Below, piece after piece: positions 1 through 6,037 of a DNA stretch of 6,314 bases. The DNA comes from Clostridia bacterium. Its GTDB lineage: Bacteria > Bacillota > Clostridia > Oscillospirales > CAG-382. The notes beneath the pieces were generated by a model, which was not told the origin of the DNA, ran no database searches, and worked only from the letters and a program-made list of their open reading frames with translations. Made by a program: the position numbers and the translations under genes. Location of the stretch: the NCBI GenBank assembly GCA_017560285.1, contig JAFYOG010000156.1, positions 1 through 6,314 on the forward strand. Reading direction: 5' to 3'. How positions within the stretch are numbered: position 1 is the stretch's first letter; every line of letters begins with the position of its first letter.

Positions 1-130
1 GAGATAGTATTCTTCTTCGCCACTATTTAAGGTAGTGTAACACTCCGCACTAAAGACAGGCTAAAGATTTGAAAGAATGAAAGAAAAATGACTAAAGCAA
101 AGGCTTATTTAACATCTTTAAAGAAAACAA
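1..130. other. Left-edge segment with no supportable gene
   Basis: No convincing gene is seen here. On the plus strand two short open frames enter from the left edge and stop at 28-30 (TAA) and 33-35 (TAG), so either could be the last few codons of an upstream gene. On the minus strand a GTG at 23-21 could open a frame reading MAKKNTI off the edge, but there is no ribosome binding site at a usable distance (the nearest GGAG lies about 19 bases upstream). The rest is an A-rich spacer downstream of the tRNA-Leu terminator. The short word CTAAAG occurs at 50-55, 61-66 and 92-97, without regular spacing. Confidence 0.4.
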
Positions 131-131
131 C

Positions 132-171
132 AAACCCGAACGTTTCACCGATTGGTAAAAGGTTCGGGTTT
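132..171 (-). terminator. Intrinsic terminator of tRNA-Leu
   Basis: There is a perfect 10-bp inverted repeat: AAACCCGAAC at 132-141 and GTTCGGGTTT at 162-171, with a 20-base loop. Read on the minus strand, the stem is followed by a T-rich run (GTTGTTTTCTTT, about 131-120). It begins 8 bases past the encoded CCA of the tRNA, which is the right position and orientation to end that transcript. The downstream T-run is interrupted, so efficiency may be moderate. Little poly-T lies on the plus-strand side, so it should act mainly leftward. Confidence 0.8.
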
Positions 172-179
172 GAATGCTT

Positions 180-266
180 TGGTGCGGATGAAGGGACTTG
201 AACCCACACGGTATTGCTACCACTGGAATCTGAATCCAGCGCGTCTGCCGATTCCGCCACATCCGC
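180..266 (-). tRNA. tRNA-Leu, anticodon CAG
   Basis: This gene makes the leucine tRNA that reads CUG codons. On the minus strand the 7-bp acceptor stem GCGGATG/CATCCGC (266-260 with 190-184) is perfect, the discriminator base is A (183), and CCA is encoded (182-180). The anticodon stem CTGGA/TCCAG encloses the loop TTCAGAT, giving anticodon CAG at 232-230. A long variable arm with a GGTA/TACC stem marks a class II tRNA (Leu/Ser/Tyr type), and discriminator A with the CAG anticodon fixes leucine. The T-loop TTCAAGT is standard. One oddity is the T-stem GTGGG/CCCTT, which holds three G-C pairs plus a U-U mismatch and a G-U wobble. It has its own promoter and terminator and is transcribed away from the polysaccharide operon. 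Confidence 0.96.
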
Positions 267-287
267 ATATTGATTAATGCAAAGGGT

Positions 288-316
288 ATTCTACATCGAA
301 ACGTTGGATTTGTCAA
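288..316 (-). promoter_or_regulatory. Sigma-A-type promoter of tRNA-Leu
   Basis: On the minus strand there is a consensus -35 box TTGACA (316-311), a 17-base spacer and the -10 box TAGAAT (293-288). This -10 differs from consensus at one position. Transcription would begin near 281, about 15 bases before the mature tRNA 5' end at 266, giving a short leader for RNase P to remove. Spacing, box quality and position all fit. Confidence 0.88.
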
Positions 317-389
317 GTTAAAAGCACTTTTTTTACCAAAACTAACAAAACTGTAACATTTATACATACAATAATTTATAATCTATGTG

Positions 390-418
390 TTGAAATACCA
401 ATATTTTTGTGGTATAAT
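390..418 (+). promoter_or_regulatory. Extended -10 sigma-A-type promoter of the polysaccharide operon
   Basis: The -35 box TTGAAA (390-395) is followed by a 17-base spacer and a consensus -10 box TATAAT (413-418). The -10 is preceded by TGG (410-412), matching the TGN extended -10 motif. The expected start is near 425, 47 bases before the first gene. It is the only strong plus-strand promoter seen in front of the six-gene run and probably drives all of it. Confidence 0.85.
395..415. promoter_or_regulatory. Operator-like inverted repeat over the promoter spacer and -10 box
   Basis: ATACCA at 395-400 and TGGTAT at 410-415 form a perfect 6-bp inverted repeat with a 9-base centre. It fills the promoter spacer and overlaps the last base of the -35 box and the first half of the -10 box. 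A dimeric repressor bound here would block RNA polymerase. The dyad itself is directly visible; its role as an operator is inference. Six-bp arms in AT-rich DNA can arise by chance, and part of the right arm is constrained by the extended -10 motif. Confidence 0.3.
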
Positions 419-471
419 TACCTCAATTGTAAATTGGATTATTATGTTTAATTATGTGATATAGGTACGAA

Positions 472-1863
472 ATGAACAGAGAAAGATATAAAAGATTAAT
501 AATTTTCTTATCTTCACTGGTAATAATGGCATTGCAAGCGGCTGTATTTATGTATATATGGTACAATGCCTTCGGCGGTGAGGGTGCGAACTATTTTTAT
601 CGTGGTAACTACGTTCTTGTTATCATTTATTTGCTACTGCTGTTTCTGTTTTATAAACTTTACGGCGGCTTCAAATTAGGACGTTTGCGTCTGTTATCAA
701 TGCTATATTCCCAAATACTTGCGGTAGTTTGCGTTAACAGCGTAACCTATATGCTTTTATGTCTTATCGGACGTTGGGAATTTTTAACTAATATAGAACC
801 TATGCTGTGGATGACAGCGGTTGATATTATCGTAGTAATTATTTGGGTTGCATTTACCCGTTGGGTATATGTAAAAGTATTCCCTCCCAGAAAGCTTTTG
901 GTTGTATATGGGGATTATAATCCCGATAACCTTGTAGAAAAGCTTGAACAGCGCAAGGATAAATATTCTATCGAGGAAACTATTTCTATTAACCTTGGGT
1001 TAGAATGCATTAAGTCCAAGATTTTAGAATATCGCAGTGTTCTGCTTATGGATATCCCTGCAGAGCTTCGTAACGAAATTTTAAAATATTGCTTCGCTAA
1101 TAATATTCGTTGCTACAGCGTTCCTAAAATTTCGGATATTATGATTATCAATTCCGAAAATATCCATTTGTTCGATACCTCGTTACTGTTGTTCAGAAAT
1201 ATTGGTTTAACTATAGAACAGCAATTTGTTAAGCGTTTGTTTGATATAATCGTATCGTTGCTTATGTTTATAGTCTTTTCCCCGATAATGCTATTAATTG
1301 CGATCTGCATTAAGCTTTACGACAGAGGTCCTGTTTTATTTACCCAAGACCGCTTGACTAAAGACGGTAAAGTTTTTAAGCTTTATAAGTTCAGAAGTAT
1401 GCGTGTAAATAATGATGATACCGAATATTGCCTTACCCGTAAAGATGACGATAGAATTACACCCGTGGGCAAAATAATTCGAAATCTTCATTTTGACGAA
1501 ATTCCCCAGCTGTTAAATATTATTAAAGGCGATATGTCTATTGTGGGGCCTCGTCCCGAATGTCCCGAATTAGCCGAAAAATATACCGAAATCGTCCCCG
1601 AATTTGGTTTTAGATTAAAGGTAAAAGCAGGGCTTACAGGTTATGCGCAGGTGTACGGAAAGTATAATACCACACCCTACGATAAATTAAAGTTAGACTT
1701 GACCTATATCGGCAGATATTCATTCCTTATGGATTTAAGGCTTATTGTCCTTACCTTTAAGATTCTTTTCGAAAAGGAAAATACCGAAGGCATTGATAAA
1801 GACCAAACTTCCGCTGCTATAGATAATCATATTCAGGATAACGAAGAAAATGAACAAATATAA
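472..1863 (+). CDS. Polyprenyl-phosphate sugar-1-phosphate transferase (initiating glycosyltransferase, WbaP/CpsE type)
   Basis: By family, this membrane enzyme starts glycan assembly by moving a sugar-1-phosphate from a nucleotide sugar to undecaprenyl phosphate on the cytoplasmic face; the sugar cannot be predicted. The 463-residue protein has four N-terminal membrane segments (about 9-30, 46-63, 79-99 and 111-132), a central soluble region (about 138-245) and a C-terminal bacterial sugar transferase domain (about 253-433). That domain shows the re-entrant hydrophobic helix after KRLFD (about 258-282), LYKFRSM (304-310), the catalytic Asp342-Glu343 pair in LHFDEIPQL, KGDMSIVGPRPE (352-363) and GLTGYAQVYG (387-396). 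Length is normal for the family. An acidic, polar tail of about 30 residues (434-463) follows the last conserved block, which is longer than usual. The start follows a weak AGG (463-465) at 6-base spacing. It is the first operon gene and overlaps the next by 14 bp. The family is certain; the sugar and glycan class are not. Confidence 0.93.
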   Translation: MNRERYKRLIIFLSSLVIMALQAAVFMYIWYNAFGGEGANYFYRGNYVLVIIYLLLLFLFYKLYGGFKLGRLRLLSMLYSQILAVVCVNSVTYMLLCLIGRWEFLTNIEPMLWMTAVDIIVVIIWVAFTRWVYVKVFPPRKLLVVYGDYNPDNLVEKLEQRKDKYSIEETISINLGLECIKSKILEYRSVLLMDIPAELRNEILKYCFANNIRCYSVPKISDIMIINSENIHLFDTSLLLFRNIGLTIEQQFVKRLFDIIVSLLMFIVFSPIMLLIAICIKLYDRGPVLFTQDRLTKDGKVFKLYKFRSMRVNNDDTEYCLTRKDDDRITPVGKIIRNLHFDEIPQLLNIIKGDMSIVGPRPECPELAEKYTEIVPEFGFRLKVKAGLTGYAQVYGKYNTTPYDKLKLDLTYIGRYSFLMDLRLIVLTFKILFEKENTEGIDKDQTSAAIDNHIQDNEENEQI

Positions 1864-2608
1864 GGTTTCTGTAATTATACCTGCTTATAATTCGGCTAAA
1901 TATATTTCCAAAGCGATAGATTCTGTGCTGGCACAGGATATTTCCAAGGAAATAATCATAGTTAACGATTGTTCAACCGACAATCTGGCGGATGTAATTG
2001 CCCCTTACGTTAACGGTGAAGATGTTATTTGTATTAATAACGAAAATAATATCGGTGCGGCAGAATCTCGCAACGTTGGTGTTTCTGCATCCAATGGTGA
2101 ATATATAGCATTTTTGGATGCCGACGATTTTTGGGCAACAGATAAATTAAAAAAACAAATCGAATTGATGGAATCAACTGATTTTGTTTTATGCTGTACC
2201 GCACGTAAGCTAATTAACGAGGATGGGACCGACACAAACAGAGTAATACCGGTTTCAACGGTTATCACCTATAAGGATTTGCTTAAGCATAACAGTATAA
2301 ATTGCTCGTCTGTTTTAATAAAATCTGATGTTGCAAAGGAATTTCCAATGCACCATAACGATTGCCACGAGGATTATATTATGTGGCTCGAGATACTTGG
2401 CAAATATAATACCGCGTGCGGTATAAATGAACCTCTGCTTATGTATCGTGTTAGCAATAAAGGTAAATCGGGCAGCAAATTCAATTCTGCGAAAATGACA
2501 TTTAAAGTATACCGCCGTATGGGATTTGGTTTTTTCAAATCAGTCAAGTGTTTTATAAGCTATACGTTTCACGGCGTAAAAAAGCATTTCTTTGGCGGCA
2601 GGAGCTAA
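1850..2608 (+). CDS. GT2 family glycosyltransferase
   Basis: This is a GT-A fold family 2 glycosyltransferase that probably adds one sugar from a nucleotide donor to the lipid-linked glycan in the cytoplasm. The 252-residue protein shows the N-terminal VSVIIPAYNSAKYISKAI block (6-23), the nucleotide-binding NDCSTDN (39-45), the NNIGAAESRN segment (66-75), the metal-binding Asp90-Ala-Asp92 in FLDADDFW, and an Glu174-Asp175 pair (HEDYIMWLE) typical of the catalytic base region of inverting enzymes. The C-terminal 35 residues are basic and aromatic (YRRMGFGFF onward) with no clear transmembrane helix, which suggests peripheral membrane binding. The ATG lies inside the end of the preceding gene (14-bp overlap), with GAAG/AGGA upstream at 1835-1846, so translation is probably coupled. 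The family is clear; donor, acceptor and linkage are unknown. Confidence 0.92.
   Translation: MNKYKVSVIIPAYNSAKYISKAIDSVLAQDISKEIIIVNDCSTDNLADVIAPYVNGEDVICINNENNIGAAESRNVGVSASNGEYIAFLDADDFWATDKLKKQIELMESTDFVLCCTARKLINEDGTDTNRVIPVSTVITYKDLLKHNSINCSSVLIKSDVAKEFPMHHNDCHEDYIMWLEILGKYNTACGINEPLLMYRVSNKGKSGSKFNSAKMTFKVYRRMGFGFFKSVKCFISYTFHGVKKHFFGGRS
2600..2604 (+). promoter_or_regulatory. Ribosome binding site that fixes the start at 2610
   Basis: AGGAG lies 5 bases before the ATG at 2610, within the last codons of the preceding gene. An in-frame TTG at 2592 would add six residues but has no comparable site in front of it, so the ATG is preferred. Confidence 0.8.
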
Positions 2609-2609
2609 T

Positions 2610-3404
2610 ATGAAATTAGACATTTTAATGTCCTGTATGCATCAAACCGATTTTTCTCTTATAGAAAAATCCAAAATATACGGTAGTGCGGTAATAATTA
2701 ATCAGTGCGATGCTACCGATTACAGCGAATTCCAAACCGAAAATGGAATTGCAAAAATGTATTCGGTTCGGGAAAGAGGTTTAACAAAAAGCCGTAATAC
2801 GGCAATAGATAAATCCGATGCCGATATTTGCCTTTTGTGCGATGACGACGAGGCTTTTGTTGCCGATTACGAGGGTAAAATTATTTCTGCTTACGAATCC
2901 TTGCCCAACGCTGATATAATTATATTTAAAATGCAAAACCGTGCGCCTTCTTTTTCAGATAAAGTACAGCGGATAAGGTTTCCCAAAACAATGAAGGTAA
3001 GCTCTTGGCAGATATCTTTTCGCAGAGAAAGCTTGTTAAAAAGCAACGTAAAGTTCGATGAACTGTTGGGCGCCGGAACCGGCAACGGTGCAGAGGAGGA
3101 ACTTAAATTCTTGCAGGATTGCATTAAGGCAAAGCTTAAGATTTATTACGTTCCTGCAGAAATTGCTTCGGTTGCGCAAGAAAATTCCACTTGGTTTAAC
3201 GGCTATGATGAAGAATTTTTCGAAAAGCGCGGCGGAACCACAAGGTATATTTTAGGATGGTTTACAGCTTCGTTGTATGCTGTCTATTACGTTCTTAGAA
3301 AAAGAAAACAATACAATAAAAATATTTCGTTTTGGAATGCGCTTAAAGCTATTTTTCGCGGTATAAGGAAAAATAATATAACAAAGCAAGCCAAAGCAAA
3401 ATAG
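2610..3404 (+). CDS. Divergent GT2-like glycosyltransferase (GT-A fold)
   Basis: This is a 264-residue likely glycosyltransferase of the GT-A/GT2 superfamily, acting in the same cytoplasmic assembly pathway. It lacks the usual SVIIPxYN opening; it begins MKLDILMSCMHQTDF and continues with VIINQCDATDY (28-38). The arrangement is still recognisable: GLTKSRNTAI (57-66) corresponds to the GxxxARN block, and CDDDE (77-81) is a metal-binding Asp cluster at the expected distance. WQISFRRESLL (133-143) and GAGTGNGAEEELKFL (154-168) match the acceptor/catalytic region, with Glu162-Glu164 in place of the usual ED. A hydrophobic stretch at 213-230 and a basic C-terminus suggest membrane association. The start is the ATG with AGGAG 5 bases upstream. 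One base separates it from the previous stop, so translation is probably coupled. Fold confidence is good; the specific family and sugar are unknown. Confidence 0.8.
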   Translation: MKLDILMSCMHQTDFSLIEKSKIYGSAVIINQCDATDYSEFQTENGIAKMYSVRERGLTKSRNTAIDKSDADICLLCDDDEAFVADYEGKIISAYESLPNADIIIFKMQNRAPSFSDKVQRIRFPKTMKVSSWQISFRRESLLKSNVKFDELLGAGTGNGAEEELKFLQDCIKAKLKIYYVPAEIASVAQENSTWFNGYDEEFFEKRGGTTRYILGWFTASLYAVYYVLRKRKQYNKNISFWNALKAIFRGIRKNNITKQAKAK

Positions 3405-3416
3405 AAAGGGTATGTA

Positions 3417-4445
3417 ATGAAGGTATTATCGCTAATAGTTCCGTCATATAACAGTGAGCAGTTCTTGGATAAATGTCTCGCTTCTTTTATCGACGATACT
3501 GTTATCGATAAGCTTGATATTATCGTAGTTAATGACGGCTCTACCGATAATACGCCGGATATAGCAAATAAATATTGCGATAGATACCCACAGTCCGTAC
3601 GTCTTATTAACCAAGAAAACAAAGGTCATGGCGGCGCCTTAAATACAGGTTGCGAAAATGCAAAAGGGAAGTATCTTAAGGTAATAGATGCCGACGATTG
3701 GATAGATACCGAAAATCTTTCGGTATTTATCTCTAAGCTCGAAGAAATCGAAAGCGATGTGGTTCTCACGCATTATACCACCGTAAACGTTTCTGATGGC
3801 GTTGTTAAACGATGGATGTCTTATCCTATCGATTTCGAACGGAATTATGATCTTAACGAAATATCCGAAAATTGGAACCATTTCGATAGATGCTTTACTT
3901 TCCACGGGATAACTTATAAAACCGATTTTTACCAAAACAGCGGATATCGTTTAAGCGAGAAGGTGTTTTACGAAGATCACGAATTTTCTACCTTTCCCGC
4001 CTGTTATGCAAATTCGGTTTATCCCATAGATTTATCCTTGTATTGCTATCGAGTGGGCGATATAAACCAAAGTGTATCCGAACAAAACAGCGTAAAACGT
4101 TTATCCCATACCGAAACCGTCTTAAAACGCTTTGTATCGGAATTTAACAACAATTTAAACAAACTGTATTCCAAAGAATTTGTAGCAAATAAAGCCAAAA
4201 TTTTGCTTATCAGCCATATATCCACAGCTTTGCTGTCTGATAGCGACAGAAAACGCGGTAAAAAATGCGCTAAAGAGATTATGGCGTACTTTAAAACAAA
4301 TTTTCCCATGGTCTACGGTATGTGTAAGAAAAAATATTTAACTTTAAAATTAATGCACTTTTTTAGAATTAAAAAGAAAACCTTAGATAAGCTTATTCAC
4401 GGTAAACTTTATTTAAGGTTAAAGGGCGCCAACGATTTTAATTGA
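3417..4445 (+). CDS. GT2 family glycosyltransferase, long form
   Basis: This family 2 glycosyltransferase of 342 residues probably extends the lipid-linked glycan in the cytoplasm. Motifs are SLIVPSYNSEQFLDKCL (5-21), VVNDGSTDNTPDIA (37-50), ENKGHGGALNTG (67-78), the metal-binding DADDW (91-95) and YEDHEF (185-190) with the Glu186-Asp187 pair of the catalytic region. The HGGALNTG form is common in Firmicutes capsule and wall-polysaccharide enzymes. After the catalytic domain comes a helical, lysine-rich C-terminal part (about 225-342). Residues 303-335 are strongly basic and aromatic and have no clear membrane helix, which suggests docking on the inner membrane face. The start ATG follows AAAGGG at 3405-3410 with 6-base spacing. 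It lies 12 bases after the previous gene. Donor and linkage cannot be read from sequence. Confidence 0.92.
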   Translation: MKVLSLIVPSYNSEQFLDKCLASFIDDTVIDKLDIIVVNDGSTDNTPDIANKYCDRYPQSVRLINQENKGHGGALNTGCENAKGKYLKVIDADDWIDTENLSVFISKLEEIESDVVLTHYTTVNVSDGVVKRWMSYPIDFERNYDLNEISENWNHFDRCFTFHGITYKTDFYQNSGYRLSEKVFYEDHEFSTFPACYANSVYPIDLSLYCYRVGDINQSVSEQNSVKRLSHTETVLKRFVSEFNNNLNKLYSKEFVANKAKILLISHISTALLSDSDRKRGKKCAKEIMAYFKTNFPMVYGMCKKKYLTLKLMHFFRIKKKTLDKLIHGKLYLRLKGANDFN

Positions 4446-4448
4446 GGT
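4444..4448 (+). promoter_or_regulatory. Ribosome binding site that fixes the start at 4456
   Basis: GAGGT overlaps the TGA stop (4443-4445) of the upstream glycosyltransferase and sits 7 bases before the ATG at 4456. An in-frame TTG at 4450 is only one base away from this site, too close to be used. The stop/binding-site overlap suggests coupled translation. Confidence 0.75.
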
Positions 4449-4455
4449 ATTGTAT

Positions 4456-5262
4456 ATGAACAAAACATCAAATAAATTCGCCCAGTATTGGAAGGAATTT
4501 TGGAAATATAAAGACCTTTTAAAACTACTGGTTGTAAAAAACATAAAATTAAAATATCGCCGTAGCTTTTTGGGCTATTTGTGGAGCGTTTTAAACCCGT
4601 TGTTTATTATGATTGTTATGGCAATCGTATTTTCAACTATGTTCCAGCGCGAAATAGAAAATTTTGCATTGTATTTGTTCTGCGGTCAGCTTTTGTTTAA
4701 CTTTATGAACAATTCTACCCATCAGGCTATTGCTTCTATAACCGGCAGCGGAGCTTTATTAAAAAAGACGTACGTGCCTAAATATATCTTTACGTTAGCG
4801 CGCATTACCAGCGGACTTGTAGATTTATGCTTTTCCTTCGGTGCGTTGGTAATCGTTATGATTGCTACTCAAGCTCGTGTGTCTTGGCACGCATTGTTGT
4901 TCCCGTTGGTAATCGTTCAGCTGTATGTATTCTGTGTTGGGTTGGGCTTGTTCCTTGCTCAGGCTAATGTATTTTTTAAGGATATTCAGTATATTTACAA
5001 CGCGGTAACCACTGCGTGGATGTATTTAACACCTATTTTCTACGATTTAGATTTCTTGTCCAAAGCGCCTACCTTGGTTTGGTGTATAAAGCACTTTAAT
5101 CCTATGTATTATTATATCGGGCAGTTCCGCGATTTAGTGTGGGCAAACCGGTTGCCCGGACCGATGATAGTTATTGCAGGATGCTGTGCGGCGTTAATAA
5201 TGCTTGTTATCGGTGTATGGACGTTTATGCGTTCTAAAGATAAGTTTATTTTGTATATTTAA
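4456..5262 (+). CDS. ABC-2 type polysaccharide export permease (Wzm/TagG family)
   Basis: This is the membrane subunit of an ABC exporter that moves undecaprenyl-diphosphate-linked polysaccharide from the cytoplasmic to the outer face of the membrane. The 268-residue length is typical. An amphipathic N-terminus (FAQYWKEFWKYKDLLKLLV) leads to the family hallmark KLKYRRSFLGYLWSVLNPL (31-49). Six hydrophobic segments follow at about 45-62, 70-86, 118-138, 146-168, 180-197 and 236-256. Other family marks are FFKDIQYIYN (173-182), AWMYLTPIFYDL (187-198), NPMYYYIGQFRD (215-226) and a short charged C-terminus, KDKFILYI. ATG 4456 is chosen for its GAGGT site. The ATPase partner starts 14 bases downstream, as is usual for Wzm/Wzt and TagG/TagH pairs. 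Family certain; whether the cargo is teichoic acid, rhamnan or capsule is not. Confidence 0.95.
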   Translation: MNKTSNKFAQYWKEFWKYKDLLKLLVVKNIKLKYRRSFLGYLWSVLNPLFIMIVMAIVFSTMFQREIENFALYLFCGQLLFNFMNNSTHQAIASITGSGALLKKTYVPKYIFTLARITSGLVDLCFSFGALVIVMIATQARVSWHALLFPLVIVQLYVFCVGLGLFLAQANVFFKDIQYIYNAVTTAWMYLTPIFYDLDFLSKAPTLVWCIKHFNPMYYYIGQFRDLVWANRLPGPMIVIAGCCAALIMLVIGVWTFMRSKDKFILYI

Positions 5263-5276
5263 TCAGGAGTACAGAT

Positions 5277-6023
5277 ATGGGAGAAAAACGGTTAATGGTT
5301 GATGTTGACAATGTCACCATCCGATTCAATCTTGCCAGTCAAAAAATAGATAATCTAAAGGAATATGTAATTAAGCTTGTAAAAGGTCAGCTTATGTTCC
5401 AAGAATTCCTCGCGGTAAAGGACGTTAGCTTAAAGGTCCATGCGGGGGAGGCTTGGGGATTAATCGGAACCAACGGTTCGGGTAAATCAACGCTATTAAA
5501 AGCCATAAGCGGCATTTTAAAGCCTTATAAGGGCTCTATTACCGTAAACGGCAGTGTAGCACCTTTAATCGAGCTTGGCGCAGGCTTCGATCCGGAAATG
5601 ACAGCCCGCGAAAATATTTTCCTAAACGGTTGTGTTTTAGGTCATACACAGCAGTTTATGAAGGAGCATTTCGACGAGATTGTTGATTTTGCAGAGATTC
5701 ATAATTTTATCGATTCGCCGCTTAAGAACTTTTCTTCGGGTATGCGCGCTCGCCTTGGGTTTTCTATTGCAACAATGGTGAAGCCCGACGTGCTTATTGT
5801 TGACGAAATTTTAGCGGTGGGCGATATTAAGTTCCGTCAAAAATGTATGGAACGTATGGATCAGATGCTTGCTAACGGCACCACGCTTTTATATGTTTCC
5901 CACTCTATAAACGAGGTTAAACGTCTTTGCGACCATGCAATTTGGATCGATAAAGGCAATATGGTTATGCAGGGCGAGGTAAATCAAGTTTGTGATGCCT
6001 ATACAGAAGCTATGAAGAAATAA
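5277..6023 (+). CDS. ABC transporter ATPase for polysaccharide export (Wzt/TagH family, short form)
   Basis: This is the cytoplasmic ATPase that powers the permease encoded just upstream. The 248-residue protein has Walker A GTNGSGKST (64-72), the polysaccharide-exporter version of the Q-loop region (LIELGAGFDPEMTARENIFL, 97-116), signature NFSSGMRARLGFSIA (151-165), Walker B DVLIVDE (171-177), D-loop AVGD (180-183) and switch histidine His209 in YVSHS. The insert between strand 1 and Walker A (FNLASQKIDNLKEYVIKL, 17-34) is typical of this subfamily. The protein ends soon after the nucleotide-binding domain (AYTEAMKK). It therefore lacks the C-terminal carbohydrate-binding domain of long Wzt proteins and the extracellular tail of B. 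subtilis TagH; in length it resembles TarH or KpsT. AGGAG at 5265-5269 sits 7 bases before the ATG. Confidence 0.96.
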   Translation: MGEKRLMVDVDNVTIRFNLASQKIDNLKEYVIKLVKGQLMFQEFLAVKDVSLKVHAGEAWGLIGTNGSGKSTLLKAISGILKPYKGSITVNGSVAPLIELGAGFDPEMTARENIFLNGCVLGHTQQFMKEHFDEIVDFAEIHNFIDSPLKNFSSGMRARLGFSIATMVKPDVLIVDEILAVGDIKFRQKCMERMDQMLANGTTLLYVSHSINEVKRLCDHAIWIDKGNMVMQGEVNQVCDAYTEAMKK

Positions 6024-6037
6024 CGGAAGTGCACTTT

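Larger units (their letters stand above)
317..471. other. Divergent control region between tRNA-Leu and the polysaccharide operon
   Basis: This is an AT-rich non-coding stretch between two divergent promoters. It holds the operon promoter (390-418) and an overlapping inverted repeat (395-415). An expected transcription start near 425 gives a leader of about 47 bases before the ATG at 472. That is too short for most known riboswitches, and no strong hairpin is visible apart from a weak 5-bp stem, CAATT/AATTG, at 424-436. A second TATAAT at 377-382 lacks a good -35 box. Confidence 0.6.

Noticed and set aside
1..23. Possible minus-strand gene starting at GTG 23-21 and reading MAKKNTI off the left edge
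   Set aside because: Only seven full codons are visible, there is no ribosome binding site at a normal distance, and plus-strand open frames cover the same bases equally well.
50..97. Three copies of CTAAAG (50-55, 61-66, 92-97) as a possible repeat array
   Set aside because: The units are only six bases, irregularly spaced and without conserved flanks, so they do not form a CRISPR or iteron pattern.
92..367. Minus-strand open reading frame of 91 codons across the tRNA region
   Set aside because: It runs through the tRNA-Leu gene, its promoter and its terminator. It has no family resemblance, so it is a chance frame.
360..382. Second promoter using TATAAT at 377-382
   Set aside because: The sequence 17 bases upstream (TAACAT at 354-359) is a poor -35 box, there is no TGN extension, and the downstream promoter is far stronger. 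The -10 match is easily expected in AT-rich DNA.
424..436. Small hairpin CAATT/AATTG near the expected transcription start
   Set aside because: A 5-bp, AT-rich stem is too weak for a terminator or riboswitch, and the whole leader is only about 47 bases.
180..471. tRNA-Leu as an attachment site for an island carrying the polysaccharide genes
   Set aside because: Integrases normally use the 3' end of a tRNA gene, which here faces left, away from the operon. No integrase and no repeated tRNA 3' fragment was seen to the right of it.
425..471. JUMPstart/ops-type antitermination element in the operon leader
   Set aside because: I looked for the conserved GGCGGTAG core known from enterobacterial polysaccharide operons and did not find it.
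1113..4309. Several other open frames of 60-110 codons inside the operon genes, on both strands
   Set aside because: They lie wholly or mostly within, or opposite, genes with clear family motifs, lack good ribosome binding sites and show no recognisable domains.
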